Numbered from the stretch's first letter, positions 1-5,033 are shown. The stretch is DNA of 12,748 nucleotides from JACQSU01 sp964359785 (GCA_964359785.1 CAYHWL010000040.1:1-12748); one strand, 5' to 3'. Numbers and translations: made by a program. Notes: generated by a model from the letters alone, not told the origin.

Positions 1-34
1 AGAATATAGATCAAAATCAAGAACCCCCTATCGA

Positions 35-337
35 CTAAAAACGCAAAAGTTCAATAGACAATTTTGTAGCGCCATTTAGAATCATCTCAACCTCCTGGAT
101 ATAGGAATCGACGATGCCTGCCAAAGAGCTCTGATTCACCACCACACTACGCACGCATTCATTTATGGTGAAGAGATAATTGATCGAAGAGTAGCACCTG
201 TCAAAGCGGGATTTGTCATCTGGAGACATCAGACGACTCGCACGCAACGCCTGACTCTCAAGAGACCCATCTCTTGACTGGCCCATACAGTAGTTGCCGT
301 ATAACCTTGCCAACAGATCCATCGCAGTATCCATCAT
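35..337 (-). CDS. Small hypothetical protein, possible paralogue of its upstream neighbour
   Basis: I do not recognise this 100-aa protein. It is soluble-looking, probably helical, has two Cys and no signal or membrane segment. Two adjacent ATGs (337 and 334) are both possible starts. It lies 21 nt downstream of the 359-652 gene on the same strand and resembles it weakly: both begin with a DLL-x2-L-x4-Y pattern, have a Pro plus acidic pair near the middle, then an L-[FY]-T element, and end with LNG shortly before the C-terminus. The two may be diverged tandem paralogues. There is no Shine-Dalgarno sequence before the start, so it is either co-transcribed with its neighbour or leaderless from a weak AT-rich box at 358-365. 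The stop is TAG at 35-37. No function can be assigned. Confidence 0.6.
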   Translation of the reverse strand: MMDTAMDLLARLYGNYCMGQSRDGSLESQALRASRLMSPDDKSRFDRCYSSINYLFTINECVRSVVVNQSSLAGIVDSYIQEVEMILNGATKLSIELLRF

Positions 338-357
338 CTTGGGATAAACACTAGATG

Positions 358-365
358 CTTAAATC
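358..365 (-). promoter_or_regulatory. Weak candidate TATA box for the 35-337 gene
   Basis: On the minus strand this reads GATTTAAG, centred about 24 nt before the ATG at 337. That spacing matches the leaderless promoters elsewhere in the window. It overlaps the stop codon of the upstream gene and the match is short, so read-through from the 674-681 promoter is equally possible. Confidence 0.3.
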
Positions 366-652
366 ACTTGCCTTAGACCATTAAGAGTGTACTTAACATA
401 CAACTCGCTTGCCTGCCTTTGCTCATGATACTCCCTGTCCTGCGCAACCTCTTCTACACCTCTTAAAGTATAAAGTGTCGCGATCGTGCCCAACGAGTCC
501 CGTATAGCACGTTTACACGCATTCTCAGGAAGACAATCGATCATATTCCTAAGCCTATTCCTTGCCCCATCATCAAAAGGCTTGTCCCTCTCATAATCCT
601 CAAAGAGCTTACGCAAAAGGTCAGCACAAAGGCTAGATAAATCTTCACTCAT
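359..652 (-). CDS. Small charged helical hypothetical protein
   Basis: This is a 97-aa protein of unknown function, rich in Glu, Asp and Arg, with no membrane segment or recognisable domain; it is probably all-helical. The frame stays open upstream to 745, but that would run through the tRNA gene. The ATG at 652 is preferred because a good TATA box lies 25 nt before it and the N-terminus MSEDLSSL is reasonable. It shares weak pattern similarity with the 35-337 protein downstream. There are Cys residues near positions 9, 40 and 47 but no metal-binding arrangement. The stop is TAA at 359-361. The function is unknown. Confidence 0.65.
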   Translation of the reverse strand: MSEDLSSLCADLLRKLFEDYERDKPFDDGARNRLRNMIDCLPENACKRAIRDSLGTIATLYTLRGVEEVAQDREYHEQRQASELYVKYTLNGLRQVI

Positions 653-673
653 GAGAATTGGGATGAGCCACTC

Positions 674-681
674 ATATAAAT
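674..681 (-). promoter_or_regulatory. TATA box for the 359-652 gene
   Basis: The minus-strand sequence is ATTTATAT, centred about 25 nt upstream of the ATG at 652. This predicts transcription starting at or next to the start codon (leaderless). It lies just after the tRNA 3' end, so tRNA and protein gene have separate promoters. Confidence 0.6.
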
Positions 682-693
682 TAGTGTTGAATA

Positions 694-703
694 CAAGAAA
701 ACA
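694..703 (-). terminator. T-rich tract after tRNA-Pro
   Basis: Directly after the tRNA discriminator base the minus strand reads TGTTTTCTTG. Short T-rich tracts without a hairpin are typical archaeal termination signals. The tract is short and interrupted, so the call is tentative. Confidence 0.3.
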
Positions 704-777
704 TGGGGTTGGGAGGATTCGAACCCCCGGCCTCACGGACCCCATCCGTGAATCATACCAAGCTAGACCACAACCCC
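704..777 (-). tRNA. tRNA-Pro (anticodon GGG)
   Basis: This folds as a standard 74-nt tRNA read on the minus strand. The 7-bp acceptor stem is GGGGTTG with CAACCCC and the discriminator is A. The anticodon stem is CACGG with CCGTG, enclosing the loop ATGGGGT, which places GGG at positions 34-36 after U33 and G at 37. The T-arm has the TTCGAAT loop, and its 5-bp stem contains one G-T pair. The D-loop contains the GG pair, but the D-stem is weak, with three clear pairs. The variable loop is 5 nt. There is no intron and CCA is not encoded, so it is added post-transcriptionally. It decodes CCC and CCU proline codons. Confidence 0.93.
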
Positions 778-805
778 AAAATCAAATTGTGTTGGAACTA
801 GGCCT

Positions 806-813
806 AATTTAAA
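806..813 (-). promoter_or_regulatory. TATA box for tRNA-Pro
   Basis: The minus-strand sequence is TTTAAATT, centred about 32 nt before the first tRNA base. This allows initiation about 7 nt upstream of the mature 5' end, with a short leader for RNase P to remove. It sits in the 46-nt gap between bud32 and the tRNA. Confidence 0.5.
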
Positions 814-823
814 CCTTTGCGAC

Positions 824-1423
824 CTATTGTGCCTTATGCTTGTACCTGCCCCGCGTCTCAACAGTCTTAAGACGGTCCAGGACAGCCTTATTCTCCGGAT
901 CATGGGAAAGATAGGACCGTGCTATCTGATCGAAGGATTCAGTGTGGACGGTCGGATGCTTGGACTCTAGAGCCTGTTTAAGGAGATGGAGATCGACTGC
1001 TTTGTCCTCAATTTTTTCCGAGAAAAAGGATAGGCCAAAATCGATGAAATGGACTTGGCCATCCAAGATCATATTTGAGGTAGTGAGATCCGCATGGATG
1101 ATCCCAGTCTGGTGTAATATTGCGAGCTTCTCTCCGATATCCTGCGAAAAACGGATGTGATCCGTCTCAAAAATGTCCCGAAGTTTCTTCCCATCCAAAA
1201 ATCCCATCTCGATACGCATCTCCTTATCGTCTGAACTGATAAATTTAGGGCTTGGGAAACCAATCTTGTTGAGTTGTGCTAGGATCTTCGCCTCGCGCCT
1301 AGTACGATGCTGGCGGATAGACTGATCAATCGACGGATGACGATAAGATTTCTCCACCCGATCCTTGATTATCTTGGCGCCTTCCCGCCTTATCACTGCT
1401 TCCGCGCCTTGATCGATATCCAT
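824..1423 (-). CDS. bud32: Bud32, KEOPS-complex atypical protein kinase/ATPase
   Basis: Bud32 is the small kinase-like ATPase of KEOPS, which with Kae1 transfers threonylcarbamoyl to A37 of ANN-decoding tRNAs (t6A). The 199-aa product begins MDIDQGAEA, the typical Bud32 opening. It then has the RTRREAKIL helix (about residues 40-48), the catalytic-loop motif HADLTTSN (110-117, Asp112 and Asn117), the metal-binding IDFGLS (127-132), and the basic tail RGRYKHK. The usual Gly in the HGDLTTSN motif is Ala here. The frame continues upstream to a TTG at 1609, but that extension has no family counterpart. The ATG at 1423 gives the family length and sits 24 nt after a TATA box, so the mRNA is probably leaderless. 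Kae1 is not in the window. This is the only intact copy, since the repeat boundary at 1306 cuts the second one. Confidence 0.93.
   Translation of the reverse strand: MDIDQGAEAVIRREGAKIIKDRVEKSYRHPSIDQSIRQHRTRREAKILAQLNKIGFPSPKFISSDDKEMRIEMGFLDGKKLRDIFETDHIRFSQDIGEKLAILHQTGIIHADLTTSNMILDGQVHFIDFGLSFFSEKIEDKAVDLHLLKQALESKHPTVHTESFDQIARSYLSHDPENKAVLDRLKTVETRGRYKHKAQ
1306..1316. repeat. 11-bp microhomology, left end of tandem repeat
   Basis: The sequence is GATGCTGGCGG, inside bud32 codons 36-39. The same 11 bp occurs at 4916-4926 (central joint) and 8526-8536 (right end). To its left the sequence is unique; to its right the 3,610-bp repeat begins. Confidence 0.9.
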
Positions 1424-1443
1424 GAAGAAAAGGTGTGAGGGGA

Positions 1444-1452
1444 TAATAAAAA
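1444..1452 (-). promoter_or_regulatory. TATA box for bud32
   Basis: The minus-strand sequence is CTTTTTATT, centred about 25 nt before the ATG at 1423. This decides the bud32 start: it places the transcription start on the ATG and excludes the 62-codon upstream extension. Confidence 0.6.
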
Positions 1453-1454
1453 GA

Positions 1455-1614
1455 TGAGGCTTTTTCGATTGCGATCTCAAAATCCTCAAAGTGTGTGCAC
1501 ATTTGAGGAGTATGCAACACCTGCGCCTTTCGATACTCCAGAATACATCCGACTCATCGTGCACCATGCCAATGAGGATTGGACCTTGATAAATCACCGG
1601 AGGAGACAATATGG
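1455..1614. other. Gap between hicA and bud32 with no convincing gene
   Basis: About 160 bp between the end of hicA and the bud32 promoter. The minus strand is open in the bud32 frame back to a TTG at 1609, and a plus-strand frame (1454-1699) is also open, but neither resembles a known protein. The plus frame is antisense to hicA. It may be spacer or the remains of a small gene. It is repeated at 5065-5224. Confidence 0.4.
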
Positions 1615-1839
1615 TTATTTATTCAGAAAATCCTCAAGGAGAATCCCTGCTTTTTTCAAGATTGACATCAAAGTCCCCACCTTTAACGGATTATTGTGAC
1701 ACGGAACTGTGAGAATCCTCATTTCTCCTGGCTTTCCCAAGGTCACATGACTGCCTTTTTGTCATTTTGAAACCCATCCGTACTCATTAACCAGAATCTT
1801 CAATAACTCGCTTCCCCGCACATCGCATGGTGATTTCAT
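1615..1839 (-). pseudogene. hicA: HicA-type mRNA interferase toxin interrupted by an in-frame TGA (copy 1)
   Basis: Read from the ATG at 1839, the minus strand gives a 75-codon frame with a clear HicA pattern: GSELLKIL, then GWVSK, a TGA at codon 26 (1762-1764), then QKGSHVTL, a TVP-x-H strand, GTLMSILKKAG and EDFL, ending at TAA. HicA toxins are small dsRBD-like RNases that cleave mRNA, and their catalytic His lies in the G-S-H motif, here His31. The stop falls just before it, where relatives commonly have Arg, so a CGA-to-TGA change would explain it. The rest of the frame has no shift. The ATG lies 3 nt after the hicB stop, so the two form one operon in the order hicB-hicA. UGA is an ordinary stop elsewhere here (2-hydroxyacid dehydrogenase), so this toxin is probably dead. 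Read-through or a base error are alternatives. Confidence 0.85.
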
Positions 1840-1842
1840 GAT

Positions 1843-2115
1843 TTAAGCAGTGAGAGGCATTGCGACGTGAATTTCCCTGATCTCTGGTTTTGTCTTTTGC
1901 CTGATTCTGCTAAGAAGTTGGTCCGCGATTCCATCAGCGACAGCAACTTCAAGATGGAGTTCAATGGCTTCCTCGATATTCTTGAGAGCTTCCTCTTTGG
2001 TGTCCCCTTCAGAGACCACTTCCAAATCAAGGCACTCCGCAGTGTACCCTTCTTTTGGGCCTCCTTTTAATACGATGTCAATGTCAATATTACCCGACAA
2101 TCTGTTCTTTGACAT
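1843..2115 (-). CDS. hicB: HicB-like antitoxin (copy 1)
   Basis: A 90-aa protein with the HicB/UPF0150 partial RNase-H-like fold: EGYTAECLDLEVVSEGDT, followed by the helix KEEALKNIEEAIELHLE (about residues 22-56). In the family this domain binds and neutralises the HicA toxin. The short C-terminal part (IREIHVAMP) looks like a last beta strand, and no ribbon-helix-helix or helix-turn-helix is visible, so promoter autoregulation is not evident. The ATG at 2115 lies 27 nt after a TATA box, so it is probably leaderless. The downstream partner hicA begins 3 nt after this stop but carries a TGA, leaving the antitoxin possibly without an active partner. Confidence 0.85.
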   Translation of the reverse strand: MSKNRLSGNIDIDIVLKGGPKEGYTAECLDLEVVSEGDTKEEALKNIEEAIELHLEVAVADGIADQLLSRIRQKTKPEIREIHVAMPLTA

Positions 2116-2137
2116 GATATACTAAAAGTCAAACAGC

Positions 2138-2146
2138 TATTTAAAG
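2138..2146 (-). promoter_or_regulatory. TATA box for hicB-hicA (copy 1)
   Basis: The minus-strand sequence is CTTTAAATA, centred about 27 nt before the hicB ATG at 2115. It indicates a leaderless transcript separate from the GAPDH operon upstream. Confidence 0.55.
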
Positions 2147-2227
2147 ATAGACGCTCGTTTGCCAGCACTCTCCTTATAGTCGTATATTTCCTATGCATTA
2201 CTTTGCCACAAGGTTACTATGTGACAA

Positions 2228-2458
2228 TCATGCGTAAACCCCAGGCGGAGCGCAGTCTTTATAGTCCGAGACACATATCGAAGTGCACGAAGCACGGGCA
2301 CGCAAAGCGACTAACGCGCCACAATCGAACCTACAAGAATTATATGAGCTCATGCACAGATCACTTGAGATATCATTAGAAATGCCCGCGATCCCAAAAA
2401 TAGCAAGAATAGCCGCAAGCCCCACAAGAACTGCCAAGACCATGCTTGGCCGGCTCAT
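2228..2458 (-). CDS. Membrane-anchored six-cysteine mini-protein with mirror-symmetric Cys spacing (copy 1)
   Basis: A 76-aa protein I cannot name. Residues 6-26 form one hydrophobic helix (MVLAVLVGLAAILAIFGIAG) after a basic start (MSRPS), so the C-terminal part is probably outside the cell. That part has six Cys (35, 42, 46, 58, 62, 69) spaced C-x6-C-x3-C-x11-C-x3-C-x6-C, a mirror-symmetric pattern. The outer arms are also similar to each other: CMSSYNSC and CVSDYKDC. A helical hairpin stapled by disulfides, as in twin-CX3C or alpha-hairpinin folds, would suit it; this is inference. The start was chosen at 2458 because its ATG overlaps the GAPDH stop by one base (TAATG), which implies translational coupling. 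A longer frame to 2515 would overlap GAPDH and lacks support. Confidence 0.75.
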   Translation of the reverse strand: MSRPSMVLAVLVGLAAILAIFGIAGISNDISSDLCMSSYNSCRFDCGALVALRARASCTSICVSDYKDCAPPGVYA

Positions 2459-3465
2459 TAATTTAGATTTCCTAACAGCTTGCATATCTCCACCATGCGA
2501 TTCGAAAAGCCCCACTCATTGTCATACCAGCCAATCACTTTGACAAGAGTGCCCTCTTCCACTTTGGTCAGGGAAGCATCGAAGATGACGGAATTTGGGT
2601 TGCCAACAATATCACTTGAGACAAGCTGATCCTCTGAATATTCCAAGACACCGTTTAGATGATACTTGGCCGCATTCTTGAATAGATCATTCACCTGCTG
2701 TGCCGTGACTGGCTTTGCCACTTCCACGGTCAAGTCAGTGACAGAACCACTTGCCACAGGAACACGCATAGCCATCCCTGTGAGCTTGCCTTTTAGAGAA
2801 GGAATAGCCTCAATCACCGCTATCTCGGCGCCGCTTGAAGTAGGAGTTATATTCATGGCCGCAGCCCTGCCACGCCTAAAATCCTTATGCGAACCATCAA
2901 CAAGATTCTGATCAGCGGTATAGGCATGAACCGTCGTATACATAGCCTTTGTGACAGTGAAATTATCATTGAGCACCTTGACTAGCGGAGTGAGGCAATT
3001 TGTCGTACAACTTCCAATGGAGATGATAGTGTCCTCTTTAGTCAAGAGATGCTCATTCACCCCCTTCACGATGGTCTTGACATGATTCTCACCTTTGGCC
3101 GGAGCGCTGATGATGACCTTTTTAGCACCAGCTTGGAGATGCTTACCAGCATCCTCCTTTGTGACAAACACACCTGTAGACTCGAGAACGACATCAACTT
3201 GGAGGTCCTTCCAGGGAAGCTTTGTCGGATCGCGCTCTGAAAGGAGCGGGATCCTCTTGCCGTCAATAATTATGCAGCCTTCACCGGCTTCCACTTTGCC
3301 CTCAAAACGCTTCTGGATAGAGTCATACTTGAAAAGATACGCGAACATCTTAGGGTCGCCAGGATTATTTATGGCGACAAACTCCAGATCCTTGTGAAGA
3401 AGCCCTGCGCGAAGCATCATACGTCCGATACGGCCAAAACCATTGATAGCTACCCGGATAGACAT
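2458..3465 (-). CDS. gap: Glyceraldehyde-3-phosphate dehydrogenase, class I bacterial type (copy 1)
   Basis: This phosphorylating GAPDH converts glyceraldehyde-3-phosphate to 1,3-bisphosphoglycerate in glycolysis. Its 335 aa is the normal length. Visible are the Rossmann motif NGFGRIG (8-14), the catalytic SCTTNC with Cys153, the general-base His180 in HAYT, NITPTSSGAE, and the C-terminal WYDNEWGFSNRM. Most archaea use the unrelated archaeal (class II) GAPDH; class I suggests ancient acquisition from bacteria. The Asp that usually binds the NAD ribose is Asn34 (INNPGD), and the loop GSHKDFRR carries Gly-Ser where NAD-specific enzymes have Leu-Pro and chloroplast NADP enzymes have Ala-Ser. NADP or dual use is therefore plausible. 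The gene has a Shine-Dalgarno (3471-3476) and a TATA box (3507-3514), so it is leadered, unlike most neighbours. It is translationally coupled to the mini-protein downstream. Confidence 0.95.
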   Translation of the reverse strand: MSIRVAINGFGRIGRMMLRAGLLHKDLEFVAINNPGDPKMFAYLFKYDSIQKRFEGKVEAGEGCIIIDGKRIPLLSERDPTKLPWKDLQVDVVLESTGVFVTKEDAGKHLQAGAKKVIISAPAKGENHVKTIVKGVNEHLLTKEDTIISIGSCTTNCLTPLVKVLNDNFTVTKAMYTTVHAYTADQNLVDGSHKDFRRGRAAAMNITPTSSGAEIAVIEAIPSLKGKLTGMAMRVPVASGSVTDLTVEVAKPVTAQQVNDLFKNAAKYHLNGVLEYSEDQLVSSDIVGNPNSVIFDASLTKVEEGTLVKVIGWYDNEWGFSNRMVEICKLLGNLN

Positions 3466-3470
3466 GAGGA

Positions 3471-3476
3471 CACCTC
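3471..3476 (-). promoter_or_regulatory. Shine-Dalgarno site of GAPDH (copy 1)
   Basis: The minus-strand sequence is GAGGTG, five bases before the ATG at 3465, a strong match to the archaeal anti-SD. It marks GAPDH as a leadered gene with a roughly 20-nt 5' leader, in contrast to the leaderless genes around it. Confidence 0.7.
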
Positions 3477-3506
3477 GATTTCTTGACCAAAGACATGGTT
3501 TTTCCC

Positions 3507-3514
3507 TATATAAA
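3507..3514 (-). promoter_or_regulatory. TATA box for GAPDH (copy 1)
   Basis: The minus-strand sequence is TTTATATA. It is centred about 45 nt before the GAPDH ATG, so a start 25 nt downstream leaves a leader of about 20 nt holding the Shine-Dalgarno. It lies two bases from the divergent box at 3517-3524. Confidence 0.65.
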
Positions 3515-3516
3515 CA

Positions 3517-3524
3517 TTTTTATA
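3517..3524 (+). promoter_or_regulatory. TATA box for the 2-hydroxyacid dehydrogenase operon (copy 1)
   Basis: The sequence is TTTTTATA read with its flank, centred about 25 nt before the ATG at 3546, predicting a leaderless mRNA. It is back-to-back with the GAPDH box, so occupancy of one could affect the other. Confidence 0.55.
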
Positions 3525-3545
3525 GACTTGAAAGAGACAAAGGGC

Positions 3546-4568
3546 ATGGCAAAGATAGCGATATTTGACCTGGACGCAGGAGAAGAGAGATACATGAAAG
3601 AACACCTCTCAAAACACAGCGTCTACTCATCAAGGAAAAGCATCAAACCAAAAGACTGGAAGAGCCTAGAGGATCGCGAAATACTAATCGTATTTGTGTT
3701 CTCCCAAGTCACCGCATCGCTGCTAGAGAAGATGCCTAAACTCAAAGCAGTCTGCACAATGAGCACAGGCTATGACCATATAGATCTAGGCGCATGCGCA
3801 AAACGAAAGATCAAAGTGTTCAATGTCCCCAGCTATGGAGAGAACACCGTCGCAGAACAGGCATTCGCACTGATACTCGCCATATCGCGCAAGATAGTCG
3901 AGAGCGTGAACCGGACAAGGCATGGCGACTGGTCGCTTGACAAACTGCGAGGATTTGACCTGAAAGGAAAAACACTAGGAGTCGTCGGCGCAGGAAAGAT
4001 AGGCCAGCATGTCATCAGAATAGCAAAAGGATTTGATATGGAAGTCATCGCGACTGGTGGGGCGCATCCTGATACGAAACTCGCCAAAGCAATGGGATTT
4101 AGGTATGTGCCATTCGAGACATTGCTCTTGTTATCCGATATTATCACTTTCCATGTACCCTACAACCCAGGGACGCATCACATGCTGAACAAGAAGAACA
4201 TCAACAAAGTGAAAAAAGGATGCATAGTGATCAATACCGCTCGCGGACAAGTGATCGAGACAGCCGCGTTGCTATCCGGGCTTGAATCCGGACGCGTGGC
4301 CTACGCAGGGCTGGATGTCTTGGAAGAAGAATGCTTCGTCAAGGAACACAAGGCGTTGCTGTCAGAAGACTTCTCAAATAGCTGTGACATTAAGACGTTA
4401 CTAGAAGATCATGTACTCCTGGAGAAGCAGAATGTCCTAATAACCCCACATAACGCTTTCAACACCACTGAAGCCCTCCATAGGATACTTGAGACAACAA
4501 TCGCCAATGTGGAAGGCTTTCTACGAAAGAAACCAATAAATAGTGTGAATACAGAAGTGCGCAAATGA
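3546..4568 (+). CDS. D-isomer 2-hydroxyacid dehydrogenase, D-lactate-dehydrogenase-like (copy 1)
   Basis: This enzyme interconverts a 2-oxoacid and a D-2-hydroxyacid using NAD(P)H; reduction of pyruvate to D-lactate is the likeliest role given GAPDH next door. The 340-aa product has the substrate-side motif STGYDHID (73-80), YGENTVAE (97-104), the nucleotide-binding VGAGKIG (147-153), and the catalytic triad Arg233 (NTARG), Glu262 (DVLEEE) and His302 (TPHNAF). The acidic residue normally ending the second Rossmann strand is replaced (VIATGGAHPD), which suggests NADP(H) can be used. The start at 3546 (MAKIAIFDLD) fits the family and lies 25 nt after a TATA box; the frame's earlier TTG at 3483 would lie upstream of the promoter. 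The stop overlaps the next gene's start (ATGA). The exact substrate cannot be told from sequence. Confidence 0.92.
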   Translation: MAKIAIFDLDAGEERYMKEHLSKHSVYSSRKSIKPKDWKSLEDREILIVFVFSQVTASLLEKMPKLKAVCTMSTGYDHIDLGACAKRKIKVFNVPSYGENTVAEQAFALILAISRKIVESVNRTRHGDWSLDKLRGFDLKGKTLGVVGAGKIGQHVIRIAKGFDMEVIATGGAHPDTKLAKAMGFRYVPFETLLLLSDIITFHVPYNPGTHHMLNKKNINKVKKGCIVINTARGQVIETAALLSGLESGRVAYAGLDVLEEECFVKEHKALLSEDFSNSCDIKTLLEDHVLLEKQNVLITPHNAFNTTEALHRILETTIANVEGFLRKKPINSVNTEVRK

Positions 4569-4798
4569 AAGAATCATACACGATGGTAGGAGCGAAAGTC
4601 GGAGTCGCAATGACAGTCATATTGCTATTGCTGCCAGTGATACAGCTGATGTACAATGCCGCAAGCTGGATAGGCGGATTCTTCAGGTCATTCTTCGGGT
4701 TCGCTTTGACTGAAGAGGTATGGAGACTGCTCACATACGCCCTGCTGATAGGATTATGCGCATTGATAGGGTATATCATCGAGCAGATGAGGAAATAA
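4565..4798 (+). CDS. Small two-helix membrane protein (copy 1)
   Basis: I do not recognise this 77-aa protein. It has two hydrophobic segments, about residues 8-33 (VGAKVGVAMTVILLLLPVIQ) and 55-72 (LLTYALLIGLCALIGYII), separated by an aromatic, amphipathic linker with FFRSFFGFAL. It ends in a short polar tail (EQMRK). Its ATG overlaps the stop of the 2-hydroxyacid dehydrogenase by four bases (ATGA), so it is co-translated with that enzyme, and the following membrane-protein gene begins one base after its stop codon. The tight three-gene layout suggests a related task, but no function can be assigned. Confidence 0.7.
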   Translation: MKESYTMVGAKVGVAMTVILLLLPVIQLMYNAASWIGGFFRSFFGFALTEEVWRLLTYALLIGLCALIGYIIEQMRK

Positions 4799-4907
4799 TA
4801 TGCCACACAAAACGGTAAAACGAATCATGCAAAAGTACATGGCGGGATTCGCCCTTCTTGGAGGACTTGCCGTGTATGACGGATTCGTGCGTATCCCAGG
4901 TGAGAGT

Positions 4908-5033
4908 TCAGATATGATGCTGGCGGATAGACTGATCAATCGACGGATGACGATAAGATTTCTCCACCCGATCCTTGATTATCTTGGCGCCTTCCCGCCT
5001 TATCACTGCTTCCGCGCCTTGATCGATATCCAT
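4908..5033 (-). pseudogene. bud32: Truncated bud32 fragment at the duplication joint
   Basis: The fragment is identical to the first 39 residues of Bud32 (MDIDQGAEA to about SIRQH). It then runs into antisense membrane-protein sequence and stops after two more codons, giving a 41-aa product. The catalytic loop, Asn117 and the DFG motif are all absent, so it cannot be a kinase. Its own TATA box is preserved (5054-5062), so it may still be transcribed, antisense to the chimeric membrane-protein frame. The intact gene is at 824-1423. Confidence 0.88.
4916..4926. repeat. 11-bp microhomology, central joint of the duplication
   Basis: The sequence is GATGCTGGCGG. The left neighbour (GATAT) is that of the right end at 8521-8525, and the right neighbour (ATAG) is that of the left end at 1317-1320. 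This is the exact structure expected when a tandem duplication forms by recombination between two short identical sites. Confidence 0.92.

Larger units (their letters stand above)
1306..4915. repeat. 3,610-bp direct tandem repeat, copy 1
   Basis: Every base compared by eye recurs exactly 3,610 bp downstream, including intergenic segments and all reading frames, so the copies appear identical. The unit holds the start of bud32, hicA (interrupted), hicB, the cysteine-rich mini-protein, GAPDH, the 2-hydroxyacid dehydrogenase, a 77-aa membrane protein and the first 42 codons of a 72-aa membrane protein. No transposase, terminal inverted repeat or integrase is present. Only the 11-bp GATGCTGGCGG marks the ends. 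This fits a recent duplication by recombination at short homology, or an assembly artefact. Confidence 0.95.

Noticed and set aside
359..745. Longer version of the 97-aa protein starting at 745
   Set aside because: It would be read through the tRNA-Pro gene and past a good promoter at 674-681.
1424..1609. In-frame N-terminal extension of Bud32 starting at a TTG (1609) or ATG (1567)
   Set aside because: The extension has no resemblance to any Bud32 N-terminus, contains the TATA box of the gene, and would make the protein longer than the family. The ATG at 1423 is preferred.
1454..1699. Plus-strand 81-codon open frame (repeated at 5064-5309)
   Set aside because: It runs antisense through the last third of hicA and the spacer, and no promoter is well placed. 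It is most likely a shadow frame.
1611..1712. Short plus-strand frame with a good GGAGG motif five to eight bases upstream
   Set aside because: It is antisense to the hicA coding sequence and only 33 codons long; the purine motif is explained as chance within antisense hicA.
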